64,000 nt of DNA from Hsuehochloa calcarea (GCA_036346395.1 CM070594.1:26197385-26261384), one strand, 5' to 3'; positions 49,701 through 57,399 are shown, numbered from the stretch's first letter. Notes: generated by a model not told the origin, from the sequence alone. A program made the numbers and translations.

Positions 49701-52700
49701 CAGTTAGTCCCAAAGTAGAGATTGCTTTGAAAATTTTTGGATTCCTAGCAAACCTTCTTGTGCTAGAATCCCAAACTTTGGATATCATCCTATGGATGGA
49801 TTGGTTGGCCGAATACCAAGGGTTAATAGATTGTGCCAACAGAAAAGTGGTGCTCACCAAGAATCCAGAAACCATAATAAGAGTTAGTGTGGATCGTTCC
49901 TCTCCTTTGGATCGAGCAATCCACCACCTTGAAGAGTTGTCCCTAGAGACAATACCTGTAGTCCAAGCTACCTTGATGTCTTCTTAGAAGAATTGCCAGG
50001 CATGCCACCCAACAGAGATGTTGAGTTTGTAATCAACTTGAAACCAGGGATAGTCTCAATTGCCAAGAGACCTTACAGACTTGCCGTTGACGAGCTTGAA
50101 GAGCTCAAGACGTAGATTGAAGATTTACAAGACAAAGGATTTATTCGATCTAATTCCTCTCCCTGGGGTTCGCCAGTATGTTTTGTTAAGAAGAAAGATG
50201 GCACCGCCAGATTGTGTGTGGATTACAGAGCACTCAATGATGTAACCATCAAGTACAAGGATCTCTTGCCTCGCATTGATGGCATGTTCGATCAGTTGTC
50301 CGGAGCAGCAGTTAGGATACTATCAACTTAAATCAGGAATGAGGATATTCCTAAAACGGCTTTTACCACCCGGTATGGCCTGTATGAGTTCACAGTCATG
50401 TCGTTTAGCTTGACCAATGCGCTAGCCTACTTCATGAACCTCATGAACTAAGTATTCATATAATACATATACAAGTTTGTAGTCATATTCATATGATAAT
50501 ACCTTATATCTTAATATATTTATAAAACCTACTAAAATTATAATGTTATGAAAGTATTATTTGAGACAAATATGTACTTATGACTTTCATTTGTTTATTC
50601 TAAATATTAAAAATGACACTGGTGGATAAAGTTTATAAATTTTGACTACACGTTACCTAAAACAACTTTCTTTTGTGACTGGAGGTAGTAAATTACTACT
50701 GTAGTATTGGCTAAAAAAAATACAACTGCAATACTAGTAGCTAATATAACTCTTTAAACATTAACATTGAACCATCTCTTGGTGGGGTGAAAGAGTTATT
50801 GATGTACGACTCAACACATCTGGGTTTAAATCCTAGTGTACTCATTTATGCTCATGCAGGTGCGCTTTTGGTGAGATTTTTGTAAGGGTGGTGATTTATC
50901 CCTAACCTTCGTCTTTTCAGATGTATGCTAGGGGGTATAGTTGCATTTACGGAAGAGTGGTGTGTGCACGCGCGTAATAAAAAATGTCGACTCGAACTTA
51001 GTGGCTCATGTTCATTAAACAAAGTTATTTTCTGCTTCTTTGCATTCTTGGATGTTGCTCGAATCGTCTTTTAGGACTTGCATAAACACCCGATCTTTGG
51101 CCTTGCAGTAGCTAGCGTGTGATTGATTAGCTTCTAGCTGCGACACTGAAAACACTGCTTTGTTGGCAGTGTGGTGCGTTCTACCCTTATTTCAAAGTCG
51201 TTAGACTGTCATTTTGCTGTCATTTGAGGACAAAGTGTAGTGTATGTAACTTATCAGCCCCGTTTAGTATGCTAGATTTTTGCCTATAACTTCGATAGAA
51301 CCTACGTTAATTGTCTCTTTACAAAATTCTTCTCGAATTATTATACGTGTTTGGCTAGTTGAGGCTGTCAGCTGTTCACTAGCTAGACTTTAATTTTGAT
51401 AGCTAGGGTCCGTCGCCATCTGTTCTCTGGCCTAGTTCACAAACTGTGCCTTGGTGAGCAGAGCAAACATAGACACGCGGATGCAACCACTCGTATTAAT
51501 GCACGTAATGCTCAAACGAACATACAACCACACTACGTACTCTTCACCATAAAAACGAGCGGTATATACGTACCTTGCCGGAGACCTTGCGCATCTCGCC
51601 GAGGATGCAGCCGAGCAGCGACGACTTGCCGGACCCGACCATGCCGACCACGGCCGCCAGCGCGCCGCTCCGGATCTCGAGGTTGATCCCGCGCAGCACC
51701 TCCTGCCCCGCCTCCACCTCGTCGTCCCACGCGAACACCCCGCCCTTCACCTGCACGGCTACCCCGTCGCACCCCGACGAGGCGGCCGGCTCCCTCTCCA
51801 CCGCGCCGTCGTCCAGCTCGCCGCTGGTCATGTACCTGAGAAAAACCCATTAATTATTCGTCATTCGTGTACAACACAGCACATTACGGTGACATTAAGG
51901 GATACTGCTAGAAAGGTTAGTTACGAGTCGAGGCGCTGCAGCGAGATCATGGCCTGGGAGGCCCGGGTCATGGCCAGGGGGAAGTTCCTCATGGGCTCCT
52001 GGAGGATCTTGAAGAAGGAGGTGGCGGTGAAGACGAGACCCGCGTCGAGGCGCACGCCGACGGCGACGCAGGTGCCGAAGACGAGTGCGGAGACGACGAC
52101 GGGGGCGCTCCACAGCGCGATGATGTTGCCGGAGATGCCGTACATGAAGCGGGTGAGCCAGCCGAACTCGAGGCGGCGGAAGCGGTCGATGCGCTCGTGA
52201 AACTGCTCCTCCCACGCCTGGAACTTGATCACGCGCATGTAGCTCAGCATCTCGTTCGTCGCCTTCATCCGCCGGTCGCGCTCCCCCGTCAGCGAGAACT
52301 GGTACCGGTTGTTGCGCCGGGTGCCCAGCAGCACGAACACCATCACGCCGATCACGCCCGCCAGCGCCGACGTCACCGGCGGTCCAAGGTACGTGTACAG
52401 CAGCCCAAGCGCCACGCCGACCTGGACAAGTATCATCAACGCACGAGAGTACGTTGTTAGTGCCAATTACAAATGTTTGCTACATCGATCGACCGCGTGA
52501 GCTCGTAAACAGCTGGAGTAAGCTAAGCTTCACTGGGGAAAATTTGACTACACTCACAACACCGTAAAAAACAACGGAAAATTACTGGATTACTGGTGGT
52601 AAATTTTAAAAAGACCTTAAAAAATGAAGTTTGGTGGTCAACACTACATCGAAATCCGAAACTTAAAAAAGGGAGCTTTGCACTGTAATCTGTAAATATA

Positions 52701-53408
52701 TATAGCTTGTGGTCCAAATATACCGGAAATAAAGCAAGGTACGGGTCCGGCTCGAAGTACGGCAAATGAACACACACACAAAAAAAAAACGTGCACCGTT
52801 ACATCTCTGGAATAAGGACGGTGGGCCCAACATGTCATTGTTTGACCAGTGACAGCAGATTAACTAGTGGTCACTACTGCTCAACCCTACACCACCAATT
52901 ACACATGCCAGAATTTGAGCAAGCATCTGCTAAATCAGCCGGAACACGTGCACAATATACCATTCCGGTCCGGATACATAAGAGAGAAGGGAACTCGCCT
53001 CTTTCTCAAACAAGTATCTCTACATACGAATCAAGATAAAGCAATAAGTGTATGTGAGAGAGGGGTGAATTAGTGAAAATATTATAAATTTGCTATAAAT
53101 GCTAGAGACAACAACTTGCTAGAGATAACTTATTGGATGTGCTGTCTCTAAATCTATATTTTGGTGATGTATAGTTGATATAGCAAAATTAAATACGGTA
53201 CTATTAGAGATACCCTCACTCGACTACATGAGCCATCAATACGAGGACGCTGCAATGTCTAGTGGCCGTCGTTCAAGTTTGTGGTAGTACGGCGGCCAGA
53301 TATCAAATGTCTATAGGCAAGTCGAAGAAACATCTAGTTGTCATTAATAGATGACTACATATTGGTGGATTATTGTAAGACCATCGTACTAGGAAACCTC
53401 GTAAATAT

Positions 53409-53449
<41 letters not shown>

Positions 53450-56400
53450 TCTAAAGCTATGTCTAAATGACATGGAATGATATAGATATAATGTTGTTGC
53501 ATCTGCACTGGGAATACCCTGAGCTGCTTGTCCTTGGATGAGGGCAAAATACACTCCAAGTGCCGTCATTTGACTTGACCCAAACAGATTATTACTTTGA
53601 GCGCATTCTGTGGTGACCCGTATACCTATTTATGGAATCTGTCATGCAGTTAGTGAACAACCGTCCGGATTACAGCTACTCTAGCTCCATGATGCTTTGC
53701 CATGTTCATCGTGGATTCACGGGTGCTTAATTCCTGTCATGGAGTCACCCTACTTTCGCACCGTGAGCTCAAAGCATCAGTGTATTTCGGTTTATAAATA
53801 GTAATCGCATTTTGTCAGCGGGTTTCAAAAATTTATTTCAACTTATGTGTATTTTTAAAAACTCAAGCCTCTACCTCAAATTCAAACCCTCTCCCTTTGG
53901 GCTCAGCCCACTTTCTTTCTCCTTTGGACCGACCTGTCCTTCCTTCTGGGCGTAACCACCCTTTTGGTCTTCTCCCCTCGGCCCAACTCCTCCCCCTGCC
54001 CCCTTCTCCCCTCCTGGCTCAGCCACCAAGCACGGTCCGTGCAGCGCCTGTGCGCCCACCTACTAACTTGCGCCTGGCGCCCTGCCGCCGCCCCTGCCCT
54101 CTTTTGACTTTGGCACCCTCCTCCGCTCCGTCCCATTGCCAGCGCTGCTCTCACCTACCTTGACTCCGGCGCGCTCCCCTGCCTTGTCCCGTCTCATCGA
54201 CCGGACCGCCCACCTGCTCCAGCCATCATTGCTCTGCCGCGTCGTGACGCCAGCATGCCATGGCTGCCGCACCTCCTGCTTGCCCCGTTGCATTGCCAGC
54301 CCGTGCTCACGTTAGCACCCACACGCTGCGCTGGTGCACGCGCGCCTGCGTCACCTCGCCCTTGCCACTCCCACCTGCCCGGGGATCCCAAGTCGTCGCC
54401 GCGCAGAGCGCCCATACCGCCAGCTCCTCGGGGCCGTACGCCACCCCGAGCCCCTTGACGACTCTTTTACCCTCTCGCCGGCTATAATTTTTGTAGTTAG
54501 CTTAGCATGTGTTGTGCACAATATTTTTGTGTATAAGTAGGTTGAGATAGGTCGGTTCATGGAGTCTATAAATAGACATGTACCTCTTTTGTAATGCAGA
54601 TGTGATATGAGATCAATGTAGTTCATTTTAGTTGAACACTACTGTGCTCTTGCTCTGTTTTTATTGCCTCCCGCTAGAATTGAGTTCCAACACAATGATC
54701 AGTGCATATTCCTTTGGCAAACATCCTCTGCATGTGGAACTGGAGATATGGCCATTCCTTTTTGCGAAATCGTCGACATCCGTCTCCGTTGACAAGGGAG
54801 TCCTTCGGTTTGGCGTGCAATTCCTCTGTTCTAAGGGGTTCGGGAATTGGTCTTTAGCCGTTGCAATCTTGACAATCTTTCAAACTTGTATATACTCTAC
54901 GGTTGTGTTAGTGGCTATTCCGTATGATCTCGTCAGAAATGGTTCAGAGGCCCTACACGGAACACAACACTTGCATCCCACATCAGCAAAATACCCGCTC
55001 GACCGCTTTTGTTCACGTGGTTTTATTGCATTGTCCGGCAAGCCAACAGCATATTTGGAACGCAGAAATTTCACTTAGAACCGTACAATTTTCTAGAAAA
55101 GGCTCGTTTGAAACACAGAAATTTCACATAGAACCGTACAATTTCGTAGAAAATTCCTGTGATCCAAACGGAGCTCAAGAAGGAACACGCATCACGGACA
55201 AGGGAACCTACCGCAGAGCAGGCAGTGTAGTAGCGCACGCAGCAAAGAATCACTAGTAATCAATCATGGAACGTAGGCATGTACGTACGTACCTGGAGCG
55301 GCATGAGCCAGAGGTAGTGTATCTGGAGCATCATGTCGGAGACCTGCTGCGCATCGACGGCCATGTAGTTGACGATCATGCCTAGCCCGTGCTTCTGCCG
55401 CGCCGAGCACGACAGCCGCAGCCCCTTGCGGTACAGCGCCATGATGAGCGCGCCCCGGATCTGCATCCCCAGCTTCTGGCAGTGGAAGTTGTACTGGTGG
55501 CTGCAGCACGCCTCCGCCGCCTTCGCCGCCAGCAGCGCCAGCACCAGCCGCACGCCCTCCCACAGCGGCGGTCGCTCCGGCGCCGACGTGAAGTCCACGA
55601 AGCTCTGGATCAGCGTGGGGCCCACGTACATCACAGTCAGCCGGAGCAGCGCCAGCGACGCGTTCAGCAGGAGGAGCGGCCAGAAGCACCGGAGGAGGGT
55701 GTGCCGGACCAGGTTTATGTCCTTGGTTGCCCAGGAGGACGGCCAGTGGGAGGCGAAGAGCTCGTGCATGCGCTCCGGCCGGTGCGGCGGAGCCAGGGTG
55801 GGCACGTCGGAGAGGTCCAGCGCCGCGGTGTGCCCGCGTTGGACCAACGGGTTCATCCACGCCCACGTCGCGCGCGACGCCCACGACGCTGTCGCGTACG
55901 GCGTCACGTTCTTGTCCTTTGCGTCGGCTTCTTCCAGGCCCTCCACCGTCGGCGCCGCGGCGGAGGCGACGACGGTGATGCCGGTGGCGCCGGAGACGGC
56001 GAGGAGCGGGAGGGGCAGGGACAGTACAAGTGCGGCGATCGCCAGCGCGTCATCGGGGAGGGCAGCTGCGCTGGTGGCGAGACGTGCGACGGCGGCGCCG
56101 GCGAGGAGCGCGGTGAGCGCGGACGCGGCGAGCCAGAAAAGCCGTAGCGTGAGCGGGTGCGCCGCCGCGCGGAACCGCTTCTCGTGGGCCACCAGTGCGG
56201 CGGCGGCGAGGTGCGCCGCGCACTGCAGCGCCAGGAACACCGCCTCCTGGACCTCCCCGCCTCCCCGCGCCACTAGCGAGAGAACGAACAGCACGGCGTA
56301 GAACCCACCAAGAACCGCAGACACGGCGAGCGCCACGACGTAGACCACGCCAACCCGCACCACCCGGGGCTCTCCCCTGTCGAGCAGCGGCTTATCGGCT

Positions 56401-56648
56401 CCGTTGCCGAGGACGTCATGGCCAGGCGCCTCCGGGCGGCGGGACAGGAGCTTGTGGACCGCGAAGCAGAGGAGGACGACCAGGAACGCTGCGGACGCCG
56501 CGGAGAGGAGCATCCGCTGGGAGCACGTGGAGAGGAAGAGGAAGGCGATCCACTCGAGGAACCCCGCGGTGGCCGTGGAAGGGAGGTCGCACGCCCAACT
56601 GGCGAGCCACCACGGGGGCGGCGACGACGACGACGACGCGAGCTCCAT
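11368..56648 (-). CDS. ABCC4: ABCC (MRP)-type full-length ABC transporter, 13 exons, ABCC4/14-like
   Basis: The product is an ATP-driven membrane exporter of subfamily C. Arabidopsis ABCC4, its closest recalled relative, is a plasma-membrane transporter linked to guard-cell function and folate or cytokinin transport. Coding exons are 56648-55293, 52421-51925, 51835-51574, 40045-39725, 39563-39477, 39201-38566, 38438-38274, 38165-37871, 16659-16445, 16291-15986, 15908-15845, 11864-11625 and 11474-11368. They total 4551 nt, or 1516 aa, matching the family. The order is TMD0 with linker, TMD1, NBD1 (Walker A 682-690, LSGGQ 772-776, Walker B 792-797), a regulatory linker, TMD2, and NBD2 (Walker A 1306-1314, signature WSVGQ 1409-1413, Walker B 1429-1434, His1465). 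NBD1 has Asp-Asp after Walker B, as usual for ABCC proteins. Phases agree at all twelve introns and I see no stop or frameshift. Introns 1, 3, 8 and 11 carry transposons; introns 3, 8 and 11 consist mostly of them. The ATG at 56696 is an alternative in-frame start. Confidence 0.95.
12704..13680 (+). pseudogene. Decayed copia gag region of the intron 11 element
   Basis: An open stretch to 13069 encodes a UBN2-type Gag start, with a YLSWFRRAQLIL motif, and ends at a stop. Gag-like coding continues with breaks to a CCHC-like knuckle near 13620-13670 (CYNYRMRGHLSRVC). In-frame stops show it is not functional. Confidence 0.65.
14055..14930 (+). pseudogene. Decayed copia integrase of the intron 11 element
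   Basis: It includes the pre-integrase zinc-binding segment (HRHLEHLSF then CDACEFGK) and the core domain, split by a stop near 14646. The first acidic residue is kept (FIDWYT). The second site reads RTNNGTEY, so the usual catalytic Asp is Asn. A direct jump near 14930 to sequence normally found after the integrase core indicates an internal deletion. Confidence 0.7.
15193..15465 (+). pseudogene. Copia RNase H C-terminal remnant of the intron 11 element
   Basis: About 90 residues match the end of copia RNase H: a CINKSAINIA segment, a KHIEIDRFFI motif, and GEQLADCFTK before the end. It stops just before the purine tract and 3' LTR. The preceding RT is missing. Confidence 0.75.
15845..16659 (-). 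CDS. ABCC exons 9-11: end of TMD2 and start of NBD2
   Basis: Exon 9 (16659-16445) encodes the last TMD2 helix and the family motif ENKMVSVERIKQFT. Exon 10 (16291-15986) encodes NBD2 Walker A (GRTGSGKST) and the Q-loop region FGIIPQEPVLFEGT. Exon 11 (15908-15845) encodes 21 residues ending in a split codon. The introns between them are 153 and 77 bp. Exon 9 begins with the second and third bases of a Glu codon whose first base is at 37871, on the far side of the 21 kb intron. Confidence 0.94.
16727..16736. repeat. Target-site duplication, left copy (MULE)
   Basis: gcaagtcaac, identical to 37101-37110. Duplications of about 9-11 bp are characteristic of Mutator-like elements. Confidence 0.9.
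16737..16934 (+). repeat. Left terminal inverted repeat of the MULE
   Basis: It starts gaattcttttttt and contains ttttttgtttttacagaaa, matched by the reverse complement of the right end. The inner part repeats the motif gtcgctcaacgg / gcgact several times; this GC-rich motif series continues to ~17010 beyond the matching part. Confidence 0.88.
17480..18438 (+). pseudogene. MULE transposase, N-terminal part
   Basis: The reading starts near 17540 with a family-like segment (GVDLSIFW) also found in the second MULE at 58.5 kb. An acidic, repetitive stretch follows (17960-18200), then a basic segment (AEKELLQYDIKLW) that breaks at the target site of the solo LTR at 18438. Upstream, 17050-17440 is a purine-rich leader. 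Stops occur, for example near 18088 and 18172. Confidence 0.7.
17961..18056 (+). repeat. 33 bp x 3 coding tandem repeat in the transposase
   Basis: Three near-identical 33 bp units (cggtggccgatgttgcggag...) encode an 11-residue acidic repeat, DAVADVAEAEE-like. The unit length is a multiple of three, so frame is kept. Confidence 0.85.
18802..18925. repeat. ~46 bp x 3 repeat inside the solo LTR
   Basis: gagtata...aacttg(c/t)gtagtt...atactca(c/t) recurs three times. Each unit contains the inverted pair gagtata / tatactc. Confidence 0.8.
19110..19285. repeat. Dispersed atcatgagttgat repeats inside the solo LTR
   Basis: The word (g)atcatg(a/c/t)gttgat occurs about five times in 175 bp, often followed by (a/g)tcaag. 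Confidence 0.75.
19540..19780. repeat. Dispersed gcaaatgtgttttgc repeats inside the solo LTR
   Basis: The near-palindromic word g(c/g)(a/g)aat(g/a)tg(t/c)tttgc appears about five or six times in 240 bp at irregular spacing. Confidence 0.75.
19794..20165. repeat. Cluster of GGTCNGACCG near-palindromes inside the solo LTR
   Basis: About ten copies of ggcggtc(a/c/g)gaccg or close variants lie in 370 bp. The same word family occurs in the copia LTRs at 6923-8777 and 59845-61568. Confidence 0.85.
21002..21493 (+). pseudogene. MULE transposase, central part
   Basis: It carries the MULE signature CPW..HACRPKYETH, then AKTWCTKQK, a GPCI-like segment (SPCINAFNT) and the first catalytic Asp in SVDGAF, at whose end the next LTR is inserted. 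Stops and at least one frameshift are present. Confidence 0.8.
21494..25180 (+). other. Left part of the gypsy-type LTR
   Basis: An AT-rich opening is followed by a GC-rich block near 22.0-22.4 kb, a second AT-rich stretch, another GC-rich block at 23.1-24.1 kb and an AT-rich tail. The GC-rich blocks contain Pro/Ser-rich ORFs on both strands without family similarity; I do not call them genes. Confidence 0.5.
25181..25768. repeat. 294 bp tandem duplication spanning flank and copia LTR start
   Basis: The word taaatcactaaacatgaagc starts at 25181 and again at 25475. Both copies run through ggaaa into TGTTGGATTAATTGGG and on to a GT microsatellite. The unit thus contains ~32 bp of pre-insertion flank plus ~260 bp of LTR 5' end, duplicated side by side. 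Confidence 0.88.
25507..26520 (+). repeat. 5' LTR of the nested copia element
   Basis: Matches 30955-31956 across its length. It contains a (GT)n run near 25760-25790 and the short gag-like start ATGTCGA near 26284. Confidence 0.88.
26600..27360 (+). pseudogene. Copia gag of the nested element
   Basis: Frames shift, but Gag motifs are readable: a WFTAMECFHVAQGKP-type segment near 26635, LPTGKEMWDALEAKF near 26800, and a zinc knuckle near 27272-27330 (CFVCGD...GHWAKDC) interrupted by a one-base loss. Confidence 0.75.
27739..28513 (+). pseudogene. Copia pre-integrase and integrase of the nested element
   Basis: The pre-integrase zinc segment (WHSRLCHVNFG, then CHTCVQSK) is followed after a frameshift by the core domain with LIDDCTRFCYVYLLK and RSDRGGEYFSNEF, both Asp residues present. 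Frame breaks occur at about 27985 and 28270. Confidence 0.8.
28744..30400 (+). pseudogene. Copia reverse transcriptase and RNase H of the nested element
   Basis: RT motifs include the start block KEARRSEMDSI, CKWVFKKK, MDVKTTFLNGELEEEIYM and the active site YVDDILIFG near 29467. RNase H follows in other frames (GYSDSNWISDADE near 29945; a LADQFTKG-like end near 30340). At least five frame changes or stops are visible. Confidence 0.82.
30955..31956 (+). repeat. 3' LTR of the nested copia element
   Basis: Direct repeat of the 5' LTR. It contains a (GT)n run at about 31197-31219 and, at 31717, an ATG opening a Gly-rich reading MSTGGNGASG that is better preserved than in the 5' copy. Confidence 0.88.
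31962..35009 (+). other. Right part of the gypsy-type LTR
   Basis: Continuation of the LTR after the copia insertion. The distal 1.2 kb shares an ordered series of words with 42.5-43.9 kb (caattaaggac / aattaaggac, tacaaccacaagtc / tataaccacaagtc, cttgtgggta). No ORF with family similarity is seen. Confidence 0.6.
35010..36400 (+). pseudogene. MULE transposase, C-terminal part
   Basis: It resumes right after the LTR target site with ILTTIGIDGNNQILPLA. The second catalytic Asp (IIHDRH), SRWCIRRLGANF, a SWIM-like segment (HKPCSYVLAA) near 36010 and a CCHC-like knuckle (CDHCGHEGHN) near 36285 follow. In-frame stops occur, for example near 35323 and 36109. Confidence 0.85.
36401..36902. other. 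3' subterminal region of the MULE
   Basis: AT-rich sequence between the transposase remnant and the right terminal inverted repeat. Nothing else is recognised. Confidence 0.5.
36903..37100 (-). repeat. Right terminal inverted repeat of the MULE
   Basis: Its reverse complement matches the left repeat with scattered changes and ends at the 10 bp target-site duplication. It has the same internal gagcgac / gtcgct series. Confidence 0.88.
37101..37110. repeat. Target-site duplication, right copy (MULE)
   Basis: gcaagtcaac, identical to 16727-16736, directly abutting the right terminal inverted repeat. Confidence 0.9.
37140..37796 (-). mobile_element. TRIM-like tandem (LTR-internal-LTR-internal)
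   Basis: Read on the minus strand, a ~220 bp LTR (37796-37577, TGTTGGGATAGTCC...ACA) is followed by a primer-binding site (attggtatca) and ~110 bp of internal sequence. A second LTR of ~228 bp (37466-37239) follows, again with a primer-binding site (attggtatcagagcc) and a second copy of the internal segment. There is no coding capacity. Size and layout fit terminal-repeat retrotransposons in miniature. It lies between the MULE and exon 8 in intron 8. Confidence 0.75.
37871..40045 (-). CDS. ABCC exons 4-8: NBD1 C-terminal half, linker and most of TMD2
   Basis: Exon 4 (40045-39725) carries the NBD1 signature LSGGQ and Walker B; exon 5 (39563-39477) the switch region VTHQVDFLHN. Exon 6 (39201-38566) holds the acidic/Ser-rich linker and the first TMD2 helices, ending SFFDTTPSGRILSR. 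Exon 7 (38438-38274) encodes two helices. Exon 8 (38165-37871) contains SRELTRLESITKAPVIHHFSE and GVMTIR and ends in a split Glu codon. Introns here are short (108-275 bp). Confidence 0.94.
40046..40235 (-). other. Intron 3, exon-4-proximal part
   Basis: About 190 bp of ordinary intron sequence between the acceptor of exon 4 and the left end of the gypsy LTR. Confidence 0.5.
40236..43890 (+). repeat. 5' LTR of the intron 3 gypsy element (~3.65 kb)
   Basis: It begins tgtaacattcccg and ends near gagtccgata, which looks like a mutated ...ccgaca end, directly before a primer-binding-site-like tagtatcatagca. It contains a long GC-rich block (40430-41540) with Pro/Ser/Arg-rich ORFs on both strands that I do not call genes. 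Confidence 0.7.
44081..44674 (+). pseudogene. Gypsy gag, N-terminal part
   Basis: A Gag-like reading starts at ATG 44081 (MAISRRPTACG) with a stop near 44168. It continues in another frame as a well-conserved segment (HPPIFRGRMTRIM ... YLPDRERVLEIFDV) up to the solo LTR target site agttg at 44670-44674. Confidence 0.65.
44675..47743 (-). mobile_element. Solo LTR of a gypsy element (3069 bp), minus strand
   Basis: On the minus strand it begins TGTAACATCCCAAC and ends ggatcccgaca. The exact 5 bp duplication agttg flanks it (44670-44674 and 47744-47748). No internal region is present. Its first ~300 bp resemble the LTR fragment at 9636. A GC-rich block (46.6-47.4 kb) contains Ser/Pro-rich ORFs without family similarity. 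It shares the strand of the ABCC gene. Confidence 0.85.
47749..49520 (+). pseudogene. Gypsy gag, C-terminal part with zinc knuckle
   Basis: The retrotransposon capsid region is readable (KLCLARCSDEDKVNFATHQL; then EFKAPFRTTFVPAGTM, GHMSINEYLTKFNQLAYYAP). A CCHC knuckle follows near 49308 (CFNCGEKWHFTNRC). A run of AAG triplets at 48675-48700 interrupts the capsid region where conserved sequence is expected, and stops occur near 48780 and 49157. Confidence 0.78.
48673..48704. repeat. AAG trinucleotide run
   Basis: About eight to nine consecutive AAG units (with one caga change) lie inside the decayed gag reading. Confidence 0.85.
49521..50450 (+). pseudogene. Gypsy protease and truncated reverse transcriptase
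   Basis: The protease retains VLVDS followed by a stop where Gly/Ala would be expected, then SHSFVS. The linker shows DIILWMDWLAEYQG. RT begins with KRPYRLAVDELEEL and GFIRSNSSPWGSPVCFVKKKDG, then CVDYRALND. Sequence similarity ends near 50450, before the YVDD active site. Confidence 0.8.
50770..50990 (+). mobile_element. Possible tRNA-derived SINE
   Basis: ttggtggggtgaaagag resembles a degenerate pol III A box. About 35 bp downstream ctgggtttaaatcct resembles a B box. A body of roughly 150 bp follows. This layout fits grass SINEs, but no poly-A/T tail or target-site duplication was established. Confidence 0.4.
50991..51573 (-). other. Intron 3, exon-3-proximal part
   Basis: Ordinary intron sequence between the transposon-derived region and the splice donor of exon 3. 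No feature recognised. Confidence 0.4.
51574..52421 (-). CDS. ABCC exons 2-3: end of TMD1 and start of NBD1
   Basis: Exon 2 (52421-51925) covers the TMD1 core with the ABCC motif RDRRMKATNEMLSYMRVIKF and ends in a split Ser codon (TC|G). Exon 3 (51835-51574) encodes the NBD1 A-loop region and Walker A, GMVGSGKSS. The intron between them is 89 bp. The donor after exon 3 opens the 11.5 kb intron 3. Confidence 0.94.
53411..53446. repeat. (CT)18 microsatellite
   Basis: Uninterrupted tc repeats in intron 1 of the transporter gene, likely polymorphic in length. Confidence 0.95.
55063..55165. repeat. 52 bp direct duplication near the intron 1 donor
   Basis: cagaaatttcac(t/a)tagaaccgtac starts at 55063 and again at 55115. 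The words resemble short grass MITE-like repeats ('gtttgaa(a)cacaga'), but no inverted termini were identified. Confidence 0.65.
55293..56648 (-). CDS. ABCC exon 1: TMD0, linker and start of TMD1
   Basis: The exon has 452 codons and is strongly GC-rich, with alanine- and leucine-rich hydrophobic helices forming TMD0. The conserved linker motifs WAWMNPLVQRG and DVPTLAPPHRPERM follow. TMD1 start motifs RLTVMYVGPTLIQSFVDFTS and YMAVDAQQVSDMM end at LMPLQ, directly before GTACGT. I start at ATG 56648 (MELASSSSSPPPWW) because its spacing to the first hydrophobic segment matches AtABCC4. ATG 56696 would add 16 residues. Confidence 0.93.
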
Positions 56649-57395
56649 GGAGATCAGCGGCGGCGACGCATGCAGAGGCGCTGGGAAGGTTGCCATGCAG
56701 AGGCGCTGGGAAGGAGGAGGAGAGGGGAGGTTTGTTTTGTTGTGGCGACGAGGGGTTTTATGGCCAATAGCGGCTTGCTTATCTGGGGCTGGGCGCCTGG
56801 GCATCTATCGTTTCCGCCGTGCTGCTGACGGCAAGCGGCAAAGTCAACGTGACTGGCAAATGTTACCGAAATTATTTCAATTAAGACATAACAGGATTGG
56901 AGGCAAGGCACAAATTCGGTATTTCTTATTTTCTAGTCATTTCAATACCATGAATATTTACAGTGACACTGTTTATAATAAAATTACATCTAAACCCTCG
57001 GTAGATAAGGACTCGAAAAAGCCTTAGGGGTGATATGATCACTTCACCTTAGCGGTTCCTTTAGCTCATGTCTGCCAAGATTAACAATAAAATAATTACC
57101 GGATTAGTAAGTAATTGCACACTAGTATTTTTTTTCATAACCATTTGAACAGTTTTTACGAGAACATGAAATATGGTGAGAGCACTGTATATGTTCTCAT
57201 TCAAGGTTCCTCGCAATCTTGTGTGAAGTGTCCTTGCACATTGTCACAATTCACTTAATGCTCAATGCTTGCTTTGAGTAATGTAACTATATACATGCTA
57301 TGCTTGTATAAACTGCCAAAAGGGGCGAGGAAAAGTACGGATTTCTTCGTAGCTAGATTACTTTGGCAAGCACATCAAGGTATCGAAATATCATA
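56649..57395. other. 5' flank of the ABCC gene
   Basis: This should hold the promoter and 5' UTR of the minus-strand transporter gene. A ~24 bp direct duplication (gcatgcagaggcgctgggaag / gccatgcagaggcgctgggaag) lies at about 56668-56715, around the upstream in-frame ATG. No TATA box or RNA gene is convincingly seen. Confidence 0.45.
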
Positions 57396-57399
57396 TGGT

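Larger units (their letters stand above)
40236..50450 (+). mobile_element. Truncated gypsy retrotransposon in intron 3, split by a solo LTR
   Basis: It comprises a 5' LTR (40236-~43890), a degenerate tRNA-Met-type primer-binding site near 43895, gag (44081-44674 and 47749-49520), protease and the first part of RT (to ~50450). The RT breaks off after CVDYRALNDVT and AVRIL, and the rest of pol and the 3' LTR are missing. Orientation is opposite to the host gene. An opposite-strand solo LTR (44675-47743) interrupts gag. Confidence 0.85.
52422..55292 (-). other. Intron 1 of the ABCC gene (2871 bp)
   Basis: It contains a CT microsatellite (about 53411-53446) and a GC-rich block (53.9-54.5 kb) with no gene similarity. 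A segment at 54530-54690 ends gagttccaaca and has a tataaata box, resembling an LTR 3' end, but no left end or target-site duplication was found. A 52 bp duplication lies at 55063-55165. Confidence 0.6.

Noticed and set aside
53411..53446. CRISPR-like or functional tandem array
   Set aside because: It is a simple CT microsatellite; no direct-repeat/spacer arrangement occurs anywhere in the window.
53590..54690. Complete LTR in ABCC intron 1
   Set aside because: The right end looks LTR-like (gagttccaaca), but no matching TG end, target-site duplication or primer-binding site was found.
55264..57027. Long plus-strand and alternative minus-frame ORFs (up to ~310 codons) over ABCC exon 1
   Set aside because: High GC content removes stop codons in all frames; only the minus-strand frame encoding TMD0 and linker motifs matches a family and splices onward.
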